DNA of 64,000 nt, from the NCBI RefSeq assembly GCF_002272015.1, contig NZ_NPBY01000045.1:124001-188000 (forward strand), given 5' to 3'. This stretch comes from Paenibacillus campinasensis (GTDB lineage: Bacteria; Bacillota; Bacilli; Paenibacillales; Paenibacillaceae). Positions 16,446 through 25,587 of this stretch are shown here, piece after piece; within the stretch, counting starts at the first letter, position 1, and every line of letters starts with the position of its first letter. Under the pieces are notes generated by a model. That model was given only the letters and a program-made list of their open reading frames with translations. It was not told the DNA's origin and did no database searches. A program made the translations under genes and the position numbers.

Positions 16446-17684
16446 TTGCAGAGCTGGAGGCAGGCACTGCTGTACATTGTCGGGATTGGCATCTCCAATT
16501 TGGGAAACTGGATTTATCTGGTTGCGATTAACCTGCTCATATTGCATATGACGGGGTCTCCGGCGGCGGTGGCCGGCTTGTTCATCATTCGTCCGCTGGC
16601 CGTGCTGCTGACCAACTCATGGGCCGGAAGCCTGATCGACCGGATGAATCAGCGAAGGCTGATGATCATGACCGATGTGATCCGTGGGATACTTATCGCA
16701 GTCATCCCTTTCCTGTCGTCGGTATGGGCGATTTATGCGGTGATGTTTCTTGTCAGTGTGGCTGGCGCATTCTTTGGCCCGACTTCGATGACTTACGTAA
16801 CCAAGTTGATTGCACCCGAAGACCGCAAGCGATTCAATGCCTGGTCCAGCTTTACAACATCGGGAGCCGTGCTGCTCGGACCGAGCATATCCGGCCTGCT
16901 TATCGCCTACACGGATATTCGGGTATGTATTTTCATCAATGCGATATCCTTTCTTCTCTGCGCATGGGTGATCCGTCTCCTGCCTGATGTGGATCAGGAG
17001 AAGGCTGCCGAGGGCGAGCCGAAGCAGCGGCTGACGCTGCAGGTCTGGCTTCAGGACTGGAGGTCCGTCATCCGGTTCGGTCAGGCGGCGAAGTATTTCG
17101 TGACGGTGTATATTTTATTCCAGACGGTGATGCTGCTCGGGTTCGCTCTGGATTCGCAGGAGGCGACCTTTATCAAGCAGGTGCTGCTGCTTGGCGATGA
17201 GGGCTACGGCTTGCTGGTGAGCGTGGCGGGTGCAGGCTACTTGGCCGGTTCAGCGGCAGCGTCCTTTTCCGTGAAGCTCTTGTCCCTGCGGATGTTCATC
17301 AGTGCGGGCACTTTGCTGTCGAGTCTCGGCTATTTATTGTTCTATGCGTCGTCCGGCCCGATGGTTGCTGCGGCGGGGTTCATTCTGTTCGGATTCTTCT
17401 CTTCCTATGCCAATGCGGGCTTTACCACGTTCTTTCAGAATCAGGTGCCGATTGAGCTAATGGGACGCTTTAGCAGTGTAACCCGGCTGGCGGAAGGAAT
17501 GCTGCAAATTGTGCTGACGCTCTTGCTCGGCTTTGCCGCAGACCTGTGGTCATTGCAGGTGGTTTGTCTGATCGGCGCCGGCGCGGCCGTTGCCGTATCG
17601 GTGGCTGTGCTTGTGGCGGTATATGCGCCTTCCAGGTCGCATCATTATGAGCCTCCGGCATCTAACAGAAGTGCGGCAACGTAG
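16446..17684 (+). CDS. MFS transporter (EntS/multidrug-like)
   Basis: Major facilitator of 412 residues with about twelve membrane segments. The loop between segments 2 and 3 (SWAGSLIDRMNQRRLMIMTD) carries the family's GxxxDRxxRR pattern. The order of motifs resembles the EntS/YfiS-type exporters with no dedicated substrate assigned. Start TTG 16446 behind TAGGGGGAA. It lies 63 bases after mutY with no clear terminator between them, so read-through is possible; a bidirectional hairpin separates it from sodA. Confidence 0.85.
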   Translation: MQSWRQALLYIVGIGISNLGNWIYLVAINLLILHMTGSPAAVAGLFIIRPLAVLLTNSWAGSLIDRMNQRRLMIMTDVIRGILIAVIPFLSSVWAIYAVMFLVSVAGAFFGPTSMTYVTKLIAPEDRKRFNAWSSFTTSGAVLLGPSISGLLIAYTDIRVCIFINAISFLLCAWVIRLLPDVDQEKAAEGEPKQRLTLQVWLQDWRSVIRFGQAAKYFVTVYILFQTVMLLGFALDSQEATFIKQVLLLGDEGYGLLVSVAGAGYLAGSAAASFSVKLLSLRMFISAGTLLSSLGYLLFYASSGPMVAAAGFILFGFFSSYANAGFTTFFQNQVPIELMGRFSSVTRLAEGMLQIVLTLLLGFAADLWSLQVVCLIGAGAAVAVSVAVLVAVYAPSRSHHYEPPASNRSAAT

Positions 17685-17744
17685 CCCCCGGTTGATAGAC
17701 GGGCGGGTGCAGGATGAATGATGTGTGGTTATGAATATGCATAT

Positions 17745-17788
17745 AAAAACAGGCTGCCTATGTAGAAATCATCTACAGGCAGCCTGTT
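17745..17788 (-). terminator. Terminator of sodA, perhaps bidirectional
   Basis: AACAGGCTGCCT and AGGCAGCCTGTT form a long stem with TGTAGA/TCTACA inside; TTTTTATAT follows on the minus strand, a shorter TTCTTATAT on the plus strand. Confidence 0.88.
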
Positions 17789-17805
17789 CTTATATAGACC
17801 GTAAC

Positions 17806-18414
17806 TTACTTCGCGTTCTCGTAGCGCTTGCCAACTTCTTCCCAGTTTACAACGTTCCAGAAAGCAGCGATGTAGTCAGGGCGTTTGTTTTGGTATTTCA
17901 GGTAGTAAGCATGCTCCCATACGTCCAGACCAAGGAGAGGCGTTTGCCCTTCCATGATTGGGCTGTCCTGGTTAGGCGTGCTGGTGATTGCAAGTTTGCC
18001 GTCTTTTACAACCAGCCATGCCCAGCCGCTGCCGAAGCGAGTTGTAGCTGCTTTCGCAAAATCTTCTTTGAATTTGTCGAAGCCGCCAAGCTCGTTGTTG
18101 ATCGCATCAGCCAGTGCGCCGGTAGGTTGTCCGCCGCCGTTTGGCCCGATGATTTCCCAGAACAGGGAGTGGTTGGCATGTCCGCCACCATTGTTGCGAA
18201 CCGCAGTGCGGATGCTCTCAGGTACAGCGTCAAGGTTGCCAATCAGCTCTTCCAAGCTTTTGTTTTGCAGTTCAGGAGCGCTTTCCAGAGCTGCGTTCAG
18301 GTTCGTTACATAGGTGTTATGGTGGCGATCATGGTGGATCTCCATCGTTTGTGCGTCGATGTGTGGCTCGAGCGCGTCATTTGCGTAAGGAAGCGGTGGT
18401 AATTGGAATGCCAT
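17806..18414 (-). CDS. sodA: Superoxide dismutase, Mn/Fe type, SodA
   Basis: Cytoplasmic superoxide dismutase, 202 residues. The four metal ligands are visible: His in [12 protein letters not shown], His in [11 protein letters not shown], and Asp and His in [12 protein letters not shown]. The [10 protein letters not shown] stretch is typical of the Mn-preferring enzymes of Bacillota. A second dismutase domain, in a fusion protein, is encoded at 31589. RBS AGGAGGT; promoter proposed at 18537-18566. Confidence 0.96.
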   Translation of the reverse strand: MAFQLPPLPYANDALEPHIDAQTMEIHHDRHHNTYVTNLNAALESAPELQNKSLEELIGNLDAVPESIRTAVRNNGGGHANHSLFWEIIGPNGGGQPTGALADAINNELGGFDKFKEDFAKAATTRFGSGWAWLVVKDGKLAITSTPNQDSPIMEGQTPLLGLDVWEHAYYLKYQNKRPDYIAAFWNVVNWEEVGKRYENAK

Positions 18415-18536
18415 AATGAAATACCTCCTGATATTATATAGTTTTTGGTTATGATCAAAGCACTTCCTTCATTATAAAGTGGAGGAAGTCTTTATCATCC
18501 GAAGCCAGCCCATATGTAATGTTGACTACACTACAT

Positions 18537-18566
18537 ATATTAAACCTTTTGAGGGGATTAAATCAA
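18537..18566 (-). promoter_or_regulatory. Probable promoter of sodA
   Basis: On the minus strand TTGATT (complement of 18561-18566) and TAATAT (complement of 18537-18542) are 18 bases apart, leaving a leader of about 115 bases. Confidence 0.4.
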
Positions 18567-18707
18567 CATTTATGTTTGAAAAGTCCGTGAAGAGGGGATG
18601 AAGTCTTTTTTTAAAACTAATGATCGGCATCTGTCGTTATTGTAGTATAGCCCATCCACCCGCAGAAAAATCACGGATGATGGGGAGGAAAGGAGGAGCA
18701 TCCTTGT

Positions 18708-21278
18708 ATGCTTATGAACAGTAAAAGCTTCAGAGCGGCAGTCATCCTGCTGGCCGCTGCCCTGGCCGTCACTCCGCAGGCTAGTGCGGCTAACAATGTT
18801 AGTTCGAGCTCCGGGAAGACGGCGCCAGCTGCTAACGCGTCCCTTAACTGGAATGTAAAGCTGGGCGATGGGGTCACCGCAGCGCTGGAGCAGGCGGATG
18901 TATGGCGCCAGGATAGCGGCAATGTGGCTGTGTTTACTCTCCGCTACAAGAACGGAGGGAAGAGCCCTGCACGACTAGTATCTTATTTTCCTAAGGCGGT
19001 ACTTCCCGGGGGGGACGTCAAAGCTGCCAATCCGATTACGAAGGATCTGGCGAAGAAGAAGGTTGAGCCGGGCCAGAGCCTGAGTGTGACCTACTATGTA
19101 AAAACGGAGCAGGCATCCATATCCGGAATGAAGCTGGTTATGGACGTGTGGAACCCGAAGGTAAAAGGATACTTGGAGCGTGTCGGGTCTTATAGAATAC
19201 CGGCTGCATACTCGGCTGCGGTTGCTTCCGGAGCAGCGCGGAAGCTCAGTTTAGGGGGAACGCCGGTTACGGTCAAGGCCGAATCGCTGGAAGTGATCAA
19301 GCATGACGGCAAGGTATATGCCAAGGTCGGCATGTCGCTGACAAATCACGGAAGCCGTGTCTGGACCGACAAAGCACTGAATCCGTATTTGGCAACAGGC
19401 AGCGGGAGTGCCTTCGAGCTTCAGCGAGAAGCGGGAATGGAAGGAGTCCCTGTGCAGCCCAAAGAACGGAAAAAGGTCTACTACATAACAGAAATCCCTT
19501 CCTACCTTAAAACAACCGATCTTCGTTTTCTGTGGACGGAAACCGACGATACGCTGAAGCTGGATCTCCCGGTGGCCTCCTTCAAGCTGCCCAAGGCCAT
19601 ATCGCCCCAGTGGGATGTGCCTGAAGGAGAGGCCAAGTCCTTGACGATATCCGGACAGCCGGTAGAAGCCAGCGTCCGCCAGGCATTGCTGCGGGTTTCG
19701 GGCGATCAGGCAATGTGGAATATCGAGGTGGCCTTCAAGAACAACGGAAAGAAATCGGTGACGGTTCCTGCCTATGATTATGCTATCAAAGCCTCGGAGG
19801 GCTCTCTGTATCCTTATGAGGCAGAGGATCGGGGCGCGCTGACCATCAAGCTCAGCCCGGGGGAGGAGCGTGCAATCACACTCGATATGGCGCTGCCGGC
19901 TCAATTGGATCAGGAACGGCTGAGACTCCGCATGATTGCACCATCCGGGGATAACGGGACAATCGGTACGCCCGCAGATCAGGAATCAGGCGGTCCTGCA
20001 GCTCCTAAGGTAATGGCTCATATTAACCTGCCATTGGCCTATTTCAGCATCCCTTATCAAACTGAGCGCAGATCCTCGATCGGCGTGGAGTATCCGCCAC
20101 AAAGCCCGAAAGGATTCGCCTATACATTGGAATCTATTCAGCGGCTTCCATGGCAGGATACGGATCTTGTGGTGGCGAAGCTTCGTTTGCGTAATCCCCA
20201 TGAGACGAATTCGATTCTGCTGCCTGAACTGACGGCGGAGGTGATAGCGGATGAGAAGGTCTTGCTGTCGGCTCCAGAAGTGATTGCGGAGGAGCAAGGA
20301 TCACGGATCGCACCGGGAGCTGCGACAGAAGTGTACGTCATGGCAAAGATTCCATATACAAATGATATTCAAACCCTGCGCTTCCGGTTGTCTACGCAGC
20401 AGGATAGCGCCAAAAGTCCTTTCCTGACATGGACCGCCTCGGGTCACGCCCAATCCGTGGAGCGTCTGGAACAAGGAAAGCCTTATTCAATCAAGACGGC
20501 TGGCAAGAGATCGGAATTGCAGGAGCGGCGAACGATCATCTATGAAGGAACAGACTCGGACATCATTTATTCTGAATTTACCTTGGCCAGCAGCGAGCAG
20601 CGCCGGATCCAGGCTCCATTAATGAAGGGATATTTCCAGGGGACCAGCGGACAGATCTACGAGGCCGAAACGGTACAGCCGGAAACGCCGCTTCAACCCG
20701 GAGCCAAGCAGTTGGTTACCTTCTGGGCGAGAGTGCCGAAAGGGGCCGGAAGCGACTTGCAGCTGGCTCTGGGTACAGCGATGACAGGGAACAAACTGGC
20801 AGAGTCGGGTACAGAAGCAACCGGCATAATGAGCGTGAAGAAGCTGACGCTGAATCCGGTTCGACCGGCCACAAGCAGAGGTCTGACTCAGCTGGACTGG
20901 TATCCTTATCAAATTTCTGTTACGAAATTAGCAGGGTCTCTGCAGGAGGGAAGCCCGACCATTTCACTGAATCTAACGTTTGATGTTAAACGGACTGACA
21001 GCATCACCGCTGCCGATGCCGGGCATAAGCTGATCTTAACGATCAAGGACAGCCTGGGTCAGACACAGGAGCGGGTGCTTACCCCGGGAACCGATATCCA
21101 GGTGCCGGGAACCCGGACGGTTTCGCTTGAATTAACGGACGAGCAGTATAAGAGACTTCGGGGCGGATGGCTTAGCCTGACGTTGTCGGATGAGTTCCAG
21201 AATGAACGGATTATTATGGGAAGCCAAACCGTTAACCTGACCTTCTATCCGAATTCGGTGCCGGATTCGGAGTGGTAA
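18708..21278 (+). CDS. Large secreted multi-module protein of unknown function
   Basis: An 856-residue protein with a clear signal peptide (about residues 1-27, AVTPQASAA) and no lipobox, anchor or membrane segment. The rest appears to be a string of beta-rich modules: stretches such as YAKVGMSLTNHGSRVW, WNIEVAFKNNGKKSVTVP, VVAKLRLRNPHETNS and SLNLTFDVKRTDSIT share the pattern of a strand, a polar turn and an N-G/N-P site, ending in GEERAITLDMALP or GAATEVYVMAKIP phrases. This resembles DUF4352-like Ig-type folds in tandem, but I do not recognise the family. It is followed 30 bases later by an ABC ATPase, a permease and an adaptor, so it is probably exported or sensed by, or works outside the cell with, that complex (inference). 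RBS AGGAGGAG. Confidence 0.85.
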   Translation: MLMNSKSFRAAVILLAAALAVTPQASAANNVSSSSGKTAPAANASLNWNVKLGDGVTAALEQADVWRQDSGNVAVFTLRYKNGGKSPARLVSYFPKAVLPGGDVKAANPITKDLAKKKVEPGQSLSVTYYVKTEQASISGMKLVMDVWNPKVKGYLERVGSYRIPAAYSAAVASGAARKLSLGGTPVTVKAESLEVIKHDGKVYAKVGMSLTNHGSRVWTDKALNPYLATGSGSAFELQREAGMEGVPVQPKERKKVYYITEIPSYLKTTDLRFLWTETDDTLKLDLPVASFKLPKAISPQWDVPEGEAKSLTISGQPVEASVRQALLRVSGDQAMWNIEVAFKNNGKKSVTVPAYDYAIKASEGSLYPYEAEDRGALTIKLSPGEERAITLDMALPAQLDQERLRLRMIAPSGDNGTIGTPADQESGGPAAPKVMAHINLPLAYFSIPYQTERRSSIGVEYPPQSPKGFAYTLESIQRLPWQDTDLVVAKLRLRNPHETNSILLPELTAEVIADEKVLLSAPEVIAEEQGSRIAPGAATEVYVMAKIPYTNDIQTLRFRLSTQQDSAKSPFLTWTASGHAQSVERLEQGKPYSIKTAGKRSELQERRTIIYEGTDSDIIYSEFTLASSEQRRIQAPLMKGYFQGTSGQIYEAETVQPETPLQPGAKQLVTFWARVPKGAGSDLQLALGTAMTGNKLAESGTEATGIMSVKKLTLNPVRPATSRGLTQLDWYPYQISVTKLAGSLQEGSPTISLNLTFDVKRTDSITAADAGHKLILTIKDSLGQTQERVLTPGTDIQVPGTRTVSLELTDEQYKRLRGGWLSLTLSDEFQNERIIMGSQTVNLTFYPNSVPDSEW

Positions 21279-21308
21279 CGATGAGCAAAGGAAAGGAATC
21301 GAGCGAAC

Positions 21309-22100
21309 ATGTTACGTTTGGAAAATGTATCGCACAGCTTCAAGAACGGCAGTGAAGTGCTGAAGGTGCTTCACCATATCGAGTTCGAGGTGAAGGAAGG
21401 CGAGATGATAGCTTTGCTTGGCAGCTCGGGCTCGGGGAAGTCCACATTGCTTAACTTGATGGCGGGGCTGATGAAGCCGACGGAGGGCCATATTTATATC
21501 GCCGGCCAGGATATCGTCAAATTCAGTGAAAACAAGCTCGCCGTCTTTCGGCGCAAGCATATCGGATTTATATTTCAGGCTTATGAACTGATTCCTACGC
21601 TGACGATATTGGAAAATGTGGAGCTTCCGCTAGTCTTCCAATCGGTTTCTGGATCAAAACGCCGGAAAAAGGCACTAGATCTCTTGGAAATGACGGGAAT
21701 CGCAGACAAGGCCCGCCTTTATCCTTCCCAGCTTTCGGGAGGCCAGCAGCAGCGGGTTAGTATTGCCCGTTCGCTGATTACGGAGCCCTCGGTCATTTTT
21801 GCTGACGAGCCAACGGGTAATCTGGACACCCGTACGGAAGAAGAGATTATTCGGATCATGATGAATCTTAACGAATCGATGAATACGACATTTGTCGTCG
21901 TCACGCATGAAATGGAAGTTGCCGCCCAGATGAAAAAAACAATCATGCTTCGAGACGGTTATTTGGTCCGTCCGGATGAGAAGCAGCCGATGCTGGCTCA
22001 TGCTCCATCGCTTCCTGGAGGCGATCTGCAGGCTTCTGCTGATGAATCTGACATGCAAGATGATTCGGAGAGCGCGGAGAAGGCAGGTGACGTCAGCTGA
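21309..22100 (+). CDS. ABC transporter ATPase, LolD/MacB/FtsE type
   Basis: ATPase of a type VII (MacB/FtsX-like) ABC system. Walker A is GSSGSGKST, the signature LSGGQQQRVSIARSL, Walker B VIFADEPTGNLD and the H-loop VVVTHE. Residues after about 225 form an acidic Ser/Asp/Glu tail not needed for the fold. Its stop codon overlaps the proposed CTG start of the permease gene (CTGA), suggesting translational coupling. Neighbours: secreted protein upstream, permease and HlyD-like adaptor downstream. Confidence 0.92.
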   Translation: MLRLENVSHSFKNGSEVLKVLHHIEFEVKEGEMIALLGSSGSGKSTLLNLMAGLMKPTEGHIYIAGQDIVKFSENKLAVFRRKHIGFIFQAYELIPTLTILENVELPLVFQSVSGSKRRKKALDLLEMTGIADKARLYPSQLSGGQQQRVSIARSLITEPSVIFADEPTGNLDTRTEEEIIRIMMNLNESMNTTFVVVTHEMEVAAQMKKTIMLRDGYLVRPDEKQPMLAHAPSLPGGDLQASADESDMQDDSESAEKAGDVS

Positions 22101-23443
22101 AACTAACAGACAGTATGCGGCTCGCATGGGGGCAGATCAAGCGTCGTAAAGTCGTTACAGCCTTGTGTATGACAGGTATATCGATTGGCTGCGCGGCGAT
22201 CATTGTAGCGATCAGCATAGGCAATGCCGCTCAAAGTTATTTGGATAAGGAAATCATAGGCGGTTTGAAATTAGATGAAATAACGGTAACCCCCCAGAGC
22301 ATGGGTGGAAATAGAGGTGGCGAGGAGCAGGATGGACTGGAGCGGGGACTGCTGACCGAGGACAAGCTTCAAGTCATTGAGGGTTTCCGCCACGTAAAAT
22401 CTGTCATTCCATCCAAGCAGCTTGGATATCTTCGCTTTGTCTCTTCCGACAATCTGGTCCATGATGGGATCAATGTCATGGCTGTGGATCTGTCGAAACT
22501 GAGGGAGCAGGGGAATCAGTTCCAGCAGGGCGGTCCGCTCGATCAGGTAGGTGCCGTTGTGCTTAATTACGGAGCCACAACAGGCTGGAAGGATTCGGAG
22601 ACAGCCAAAAGATTAATGGAGATGATCAATAGCGACGGCAATAACCCGATGCTGTGGGAAGAATATGAAATGTATGAAAGAAACATCACAGATATGATGG
22701 GCAAGAGCCTTCAGCCGGAGCAGATGATTGGGGAGAAGATGGTGCTCGGCCCGCAGCTTTATATCGGAGGCATTCTGGAGGTAGAGAAAGGTCAAAACCC
22801 GATGTATGCCATGTATGACCGCCGGGCTTATATCTCCTTTGAAACGGCGGAGTGGCTGAGCGACTATCTAAACCCTGAAGACAACTCTTCCACAAAGCGG
22901 CGGACCTTCGATACCTTGACGGTAAAGGTAGATGATCTTCAGAACATCAGGCCGCTTGAAGAGCTGATATCCAAGCTGGCCCTGAATGCCACCGACAATC
23001 TGGCGGCGCGGGACCAAATTGCTTCTCAGCTGAATACGTTCAAGGCAATTGCACTGGGTATCGGTATTTTCATTTTGCTGCTGGCCTCAATCTCGATTAT
23101 TGTGGCTATGACGATGTCCACGCATCAGCGCCGTCGCCAAATCGGTATTATGAAGGTTCTCGGAGCGCATATGGGTCAGATTCGGATCATGTTTATTGTG
23201 GAGGCCAGTGTGCTCGGTTTTCTTGGTGGCTTGCTTGGGATCGTCTTCGCTTTTTTGATTATTAACGGGTTGAACTCGTTTATTACGGCATCGGCAGGGA
23301 TAGCCGGGCTGCAAATTGCCGTGACCCTGGATACATTGCCTATCGGAATCGCATTCGCAGTTATGACGGGAATTCTATCGGGGATTTACCCGGCGATCAG
23401 TGCGGCTAGGACCAACGCGCTGCTGGCGATTAAGCGGGATTAG
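22097..23443 (+). CDS. ABC transporter permease, FtsX/MacB family
   Basis: Permease with one N-terminal membrane segment, a large extracytoplasmic domain (about residues 45-305) and three C-terminal segments, the MacB plan. The proposed start is CTG 22097, overlapping the ATPase stop: it restores LKLTDSMRLAWGQIKRRK, the usual basic lead-in, and has AGGTGA 7 bases upstream, while ATG 22115 has no such site. With CTG the length is 448, with ATG 442. The extracellular part carries a Gly-rich stretch and no Cys. It forms a tripartite-like complex with the HlyD-type protein encoded next. Confidence 0.88.
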   Translation: MKLTDSMRLAWGQIKRRKVVTALCMTGISIGCAAIIVAISIGNAAQSYLDKEIIGGLKLDEITVTPQSMGGNRGGEEQDGLERGLLTEDKLQVIEGFRHVKSVIPSKQLGYLRFVSSDNLVHDGINVMAVDLSKLREQGNQFQQGGPLDQVGAVVLNYGATTGWKDSETAKRLMEMINSDGNNPMLWEEYEMYERNITDMMGKSLQPEQMIGEKMVLGPQLYIGGILEVEKGQNPMYAMYDRRAYISFETAEWLSDYLNPEDNSSTKRRTFDTLTVKVDDLQNIRPLEELISKLALNATDNLAARDQIASQLNTFKAIALGIGIFILLLASISIIVAMTMSTHQRRRQIGIMKVLGAHMGQIRIMFIVEASVLGFLGGLLGIVFAFLIINGLNSFITASAGIAGLQIAVTLDTLPIGIAFAVMTGILSGIYPAISAARTNALLAIKRD

Positions 23444-23478
23444 GATATGAGAGACATCGGAAAGGATGCTAAAACGGT

Positions 23479-24585
23479 ATGAAAAAGGTCATTAAATGGT
23501 TGGTCATTGTATCGGTGCTGGCTGTGGCCGGCTATTGGATTTATGGGCAGATGAAGCCGGGGGAGCCTGAAGTATTCATGATGGAAGAGCCGCAGGTTAT
23601 CTCTTTTCCAGTGACCGAAGAGACCGTCGTATCGACTGTACAGGTTAAGGGGGCCTCGGAGTATGGACATGAAACGATGGTGTATGCCCCTTTTGAAGGT
23701 ACAGTGGAGGCTTGGAACGTCACGAACGGTCAGCAGGTCAAGAAGGGCGATGTCATGTTTAAGCTGGACGAAAAGCCCATCCGCCAGCAACTGCAGCAGA
23801 AGGAAGCCGAACGGAAAAAGCGGAAGCTGGAGCAGGAAAAGAGGGAGATGGAGCAGGAATTGAAGGAATTCACCCTCAATCAGGAGCTCGACAACGCTCC
23901 GATGGGAGCGACGGAGGCAGAGCGCTTGAAGATGCTGGCTGACCAAGAGAGCGCGCGTCTTAGCGGCGAGCTGGATTCTGTGAACGAGCTGATCGAAGAA
24001 CAGACGATCACCGATTTGAACGATCGGCTGAAGAAATCGACCTACACATCGCCTACAGCAGGTATTTTTCTGTTCGGCAACTCAGAGCAGCAGCCGCAAT
24101 CCCTTACAGCGAACCAATATATAGGCAAAATTGTGGATCTGAATTCGCTTCAGTTTGTGGCCTATGCCGGGGAAAATGAGGTGTTCAGCATTAAGCCGGG
24201 CATGGAAGTCGAGGTGAAGCATTCGTCTCTGAAAGATATCCGACTGAAGGGAGAGGTGAAGGAGGTAGCCAAATTCGCGGAGACGATCTCCCAGGAGAAA
24301 CAGACCTCCCAGGCACCTCAGTTCAAGGTCATCATCTCTCTACCTGAAAATGATCGCTTGATCGGCGGACTGACCTTGACCGGGGACATCGTAACCGAGC
24401 GCAAGGAGAAGGCTGTTGTTGTTCCGAAGCTGGCGGTATTGACCGAAGGCGAAACCAGCTACGTTATGGTGGATAAGGGCGACGGACAAATCGAGCGGCA
24501 GGATATCCAGACCGGGATGCAGACACTGGACAAGATAGAGGTGTTATCCGGGCTAAAGCCGGGGGACACGGTCGTCCTTCAATAA
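23479..24585 (+). CDS. HlyD/MacA-like membrane fusion protein of the exporter
   Basis: Adaptor of 368 residues with one N-terminal membrane anchor (KKVIKWLVIVSVLAVAGYW). A biotinyl-lipoyl-like half (VYAPFEGTVEAWNVTNGQQVKKGD) is followed by a charged coiled coil (about residues 95-185, Gln/Lys/Glu-rich), the second lipoyl half (STYTSPTAGIF), and beta-barrel domains. In Bacteria with one membrane such proteins (YknX type) help MacB-like exporters act on antimicrobial peptides or envelope substrates. Last gene of the four-gene unit; a terminator follows. Confidence 0.88.
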   Translation: MKKVIKWLVIVSVLAVAGYWIYGQMKPGEPEVFMMEEPQVISFPVTEETVVSTVQVKGASEYGHETMVYAPFEGTVEAWNVTNGQQVKKGDVMFKLDEKPIRQQLQQKEAERKKRKLEQEKREMEQELKEFTLNQELDNAPMGATEAERLKMLADQESARLSGELDSVNELIEEQTITDLNDRLKKSTYTSPTAGIFLFGNSEQQPQSLTANQYIGKIVDLNSLQFVAYAGENEVFSIKPGMEVEVKHSSLKDIRLKGEVKEVAKFAETISQEKQTSQAPQFKVIISLPENDRLIGGLTLTGDIVTERKEKAVVVPKLAVLTEGETSYVMVDKGDGQIERQDIQTGMQTLDKIEVLSGLKPGDTVVLQ

Positions 24586-24604
24586 AATCATGACAGTATA
24601 CCAG

Positions 24605-24638
24605 GCGTCTTTCCGGGCATACCGGAAGGGCGCTTTTT
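24605..24638 (+). terminator. Terminator of the exporter operon
   Basis: GCGTCTTTCCGG pairs with CCGGAAGGGCGC around GCATA, then TTTTT. Confidence 0.88.
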
Positions 24639-24773
24639 ATATAAAGATGCAAGAAAGAGATCGAAAAAGCGCGGGAAATGTTGGATCTTATCATTTAACG
24701 TTCAGCTAATAAATACCCCGGTTTTATCAAATATTTTCGCTGTGTAATATGGAAATAAATGTTTCTCCAAAAA

Positions 24774-24801
24774 TGTAAACGCTTAATATGAAGCGCTTTC
24801 A
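24774..24801. promoter_or_regulatory. Pair of cre-like (CcpA) sites in a gene-free stretch
   Basis: The 372 bases between 24586 and 24957 hold no gene I can support. They contain TGTAAACGCTTAAT (24774-24787), 12 of 14 matches to the catabolite-responsive element by eye, directly followed by TGAAGCGCTTTCA (24789-24801), which is a cre core lacking one base. The GNAT gene starts 157 bases further on, with TACAAT at 24913 as a possible -10. Confidence 0.3.
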
Positions 24802-24957
24802 GAAGAAAACTCGTGAATTTCTGCGGAAATTGTGGTTTAATGGACAAGGGAAAAGGATTATGGCCATTTTTGTAGTATTGAAAAATGTTAGGTTTGCATA
24901 AACGCAAGACGATACAATTGTAAACCGCATCATGTTAACGAAAAGGGAGATTGGGAG

Positions 24958-25383
24958 ATGCATGTTCGTTCCTTTCAGTTGAGTGATTGTAACCCGGTAA
25001 CAGAACTTCTGCGAATCGCTTTGTCGGAAGAATGCTACGAGAATACGATGAAGCCCTTCTCAAGACAACTCGCTTGGGACTCGGACCTGATTATGGTAGC
25101 GGAAGAAGACGGGGAAATCGTCGGTGCCTTGATCGGCACGATTGAGCGCAATCATGGTTGCTATTACCGCATAGCCATTCATCCTGATCATCGCAGAAAG
25201 GGAATTGGCAAAGCGCTTGTTTCGGCTATGGAGCAACGCTTTCAATCGCGCAAGGTCAGCCGGATCCTCGTTGCGGGTGATGAGCACAATGCTGCCGCTA
25301 TGCCATTTTATGAGGCTCTGGGTTACGGAGCTAACCAAATCCTGAAGTCGTTCCAGAAGCTTAGCATCGTGAGCCAACAATAG
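24958..25383 (+). CDS. GNAT family N-acetyltransferase
   Basis: A 141-residue single-domain acetyltransferase. The acetyl-CoA pyrophosphate loop is seen in RIAIHPDHRRKGIGKALVSAM (Arg/Gln-x-x-Gly-x-Gly/Ala pattern) preceded by the strand containing EIVGALIGTI, and the last motif is NAAAMPFYEALGYG. The layout is close to RimI- or YpeA-type enzymes, but the substrate cannot be told. Single gene with its own terminator; RBS AAGGGAG. Confidence 0.88.
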   Translation: MHVRSFQLSDCNPVTELLRIALSEECYENTMKPFSRQLAWDSDLIMVAEEDGEIVGALIGTIERNHGCYYRIAIHPDHRRKGIGKALVSAMEQRFQSRKVSRILVAGDEHNAAAMPFYEALGYGANQILKSFQKLSIVSQQ

Positions 25384-25464
25384 GTACATATCGCGAAAAT
25401 AAGCCCCTAGAACAGCAGGCCTGCAGGCTTCCATAGAGACATGAATGGACCGTTAAACAATATG

Positions 25465-25510
25465 AGCATATCTTTCAGCCGTTGCAAATGGGTGGGAGAT
25501 ATGCTTTTCT
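25465..25510 (+). terminator. Terminator of the GNAT gene
   Basis: AGCATATCT and AGATATGCT form the stem, followed by TTTTCT. Confidence 0.7.
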
Positions 25511-25587
25511 ATTAATGTACCTGTATTTGGGTGAAGGCATCGTCTTCCGGTGCTTCCCAGGTGAAAAAGACACAAGGAAGGTGTATT

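Noticed and set aside
24695..24907. 70-codon minus-strand frame in the gap before the GNAT gene
   Set aside because: AT-rich random-looking product, no binding site, lies over cre-like boxes.
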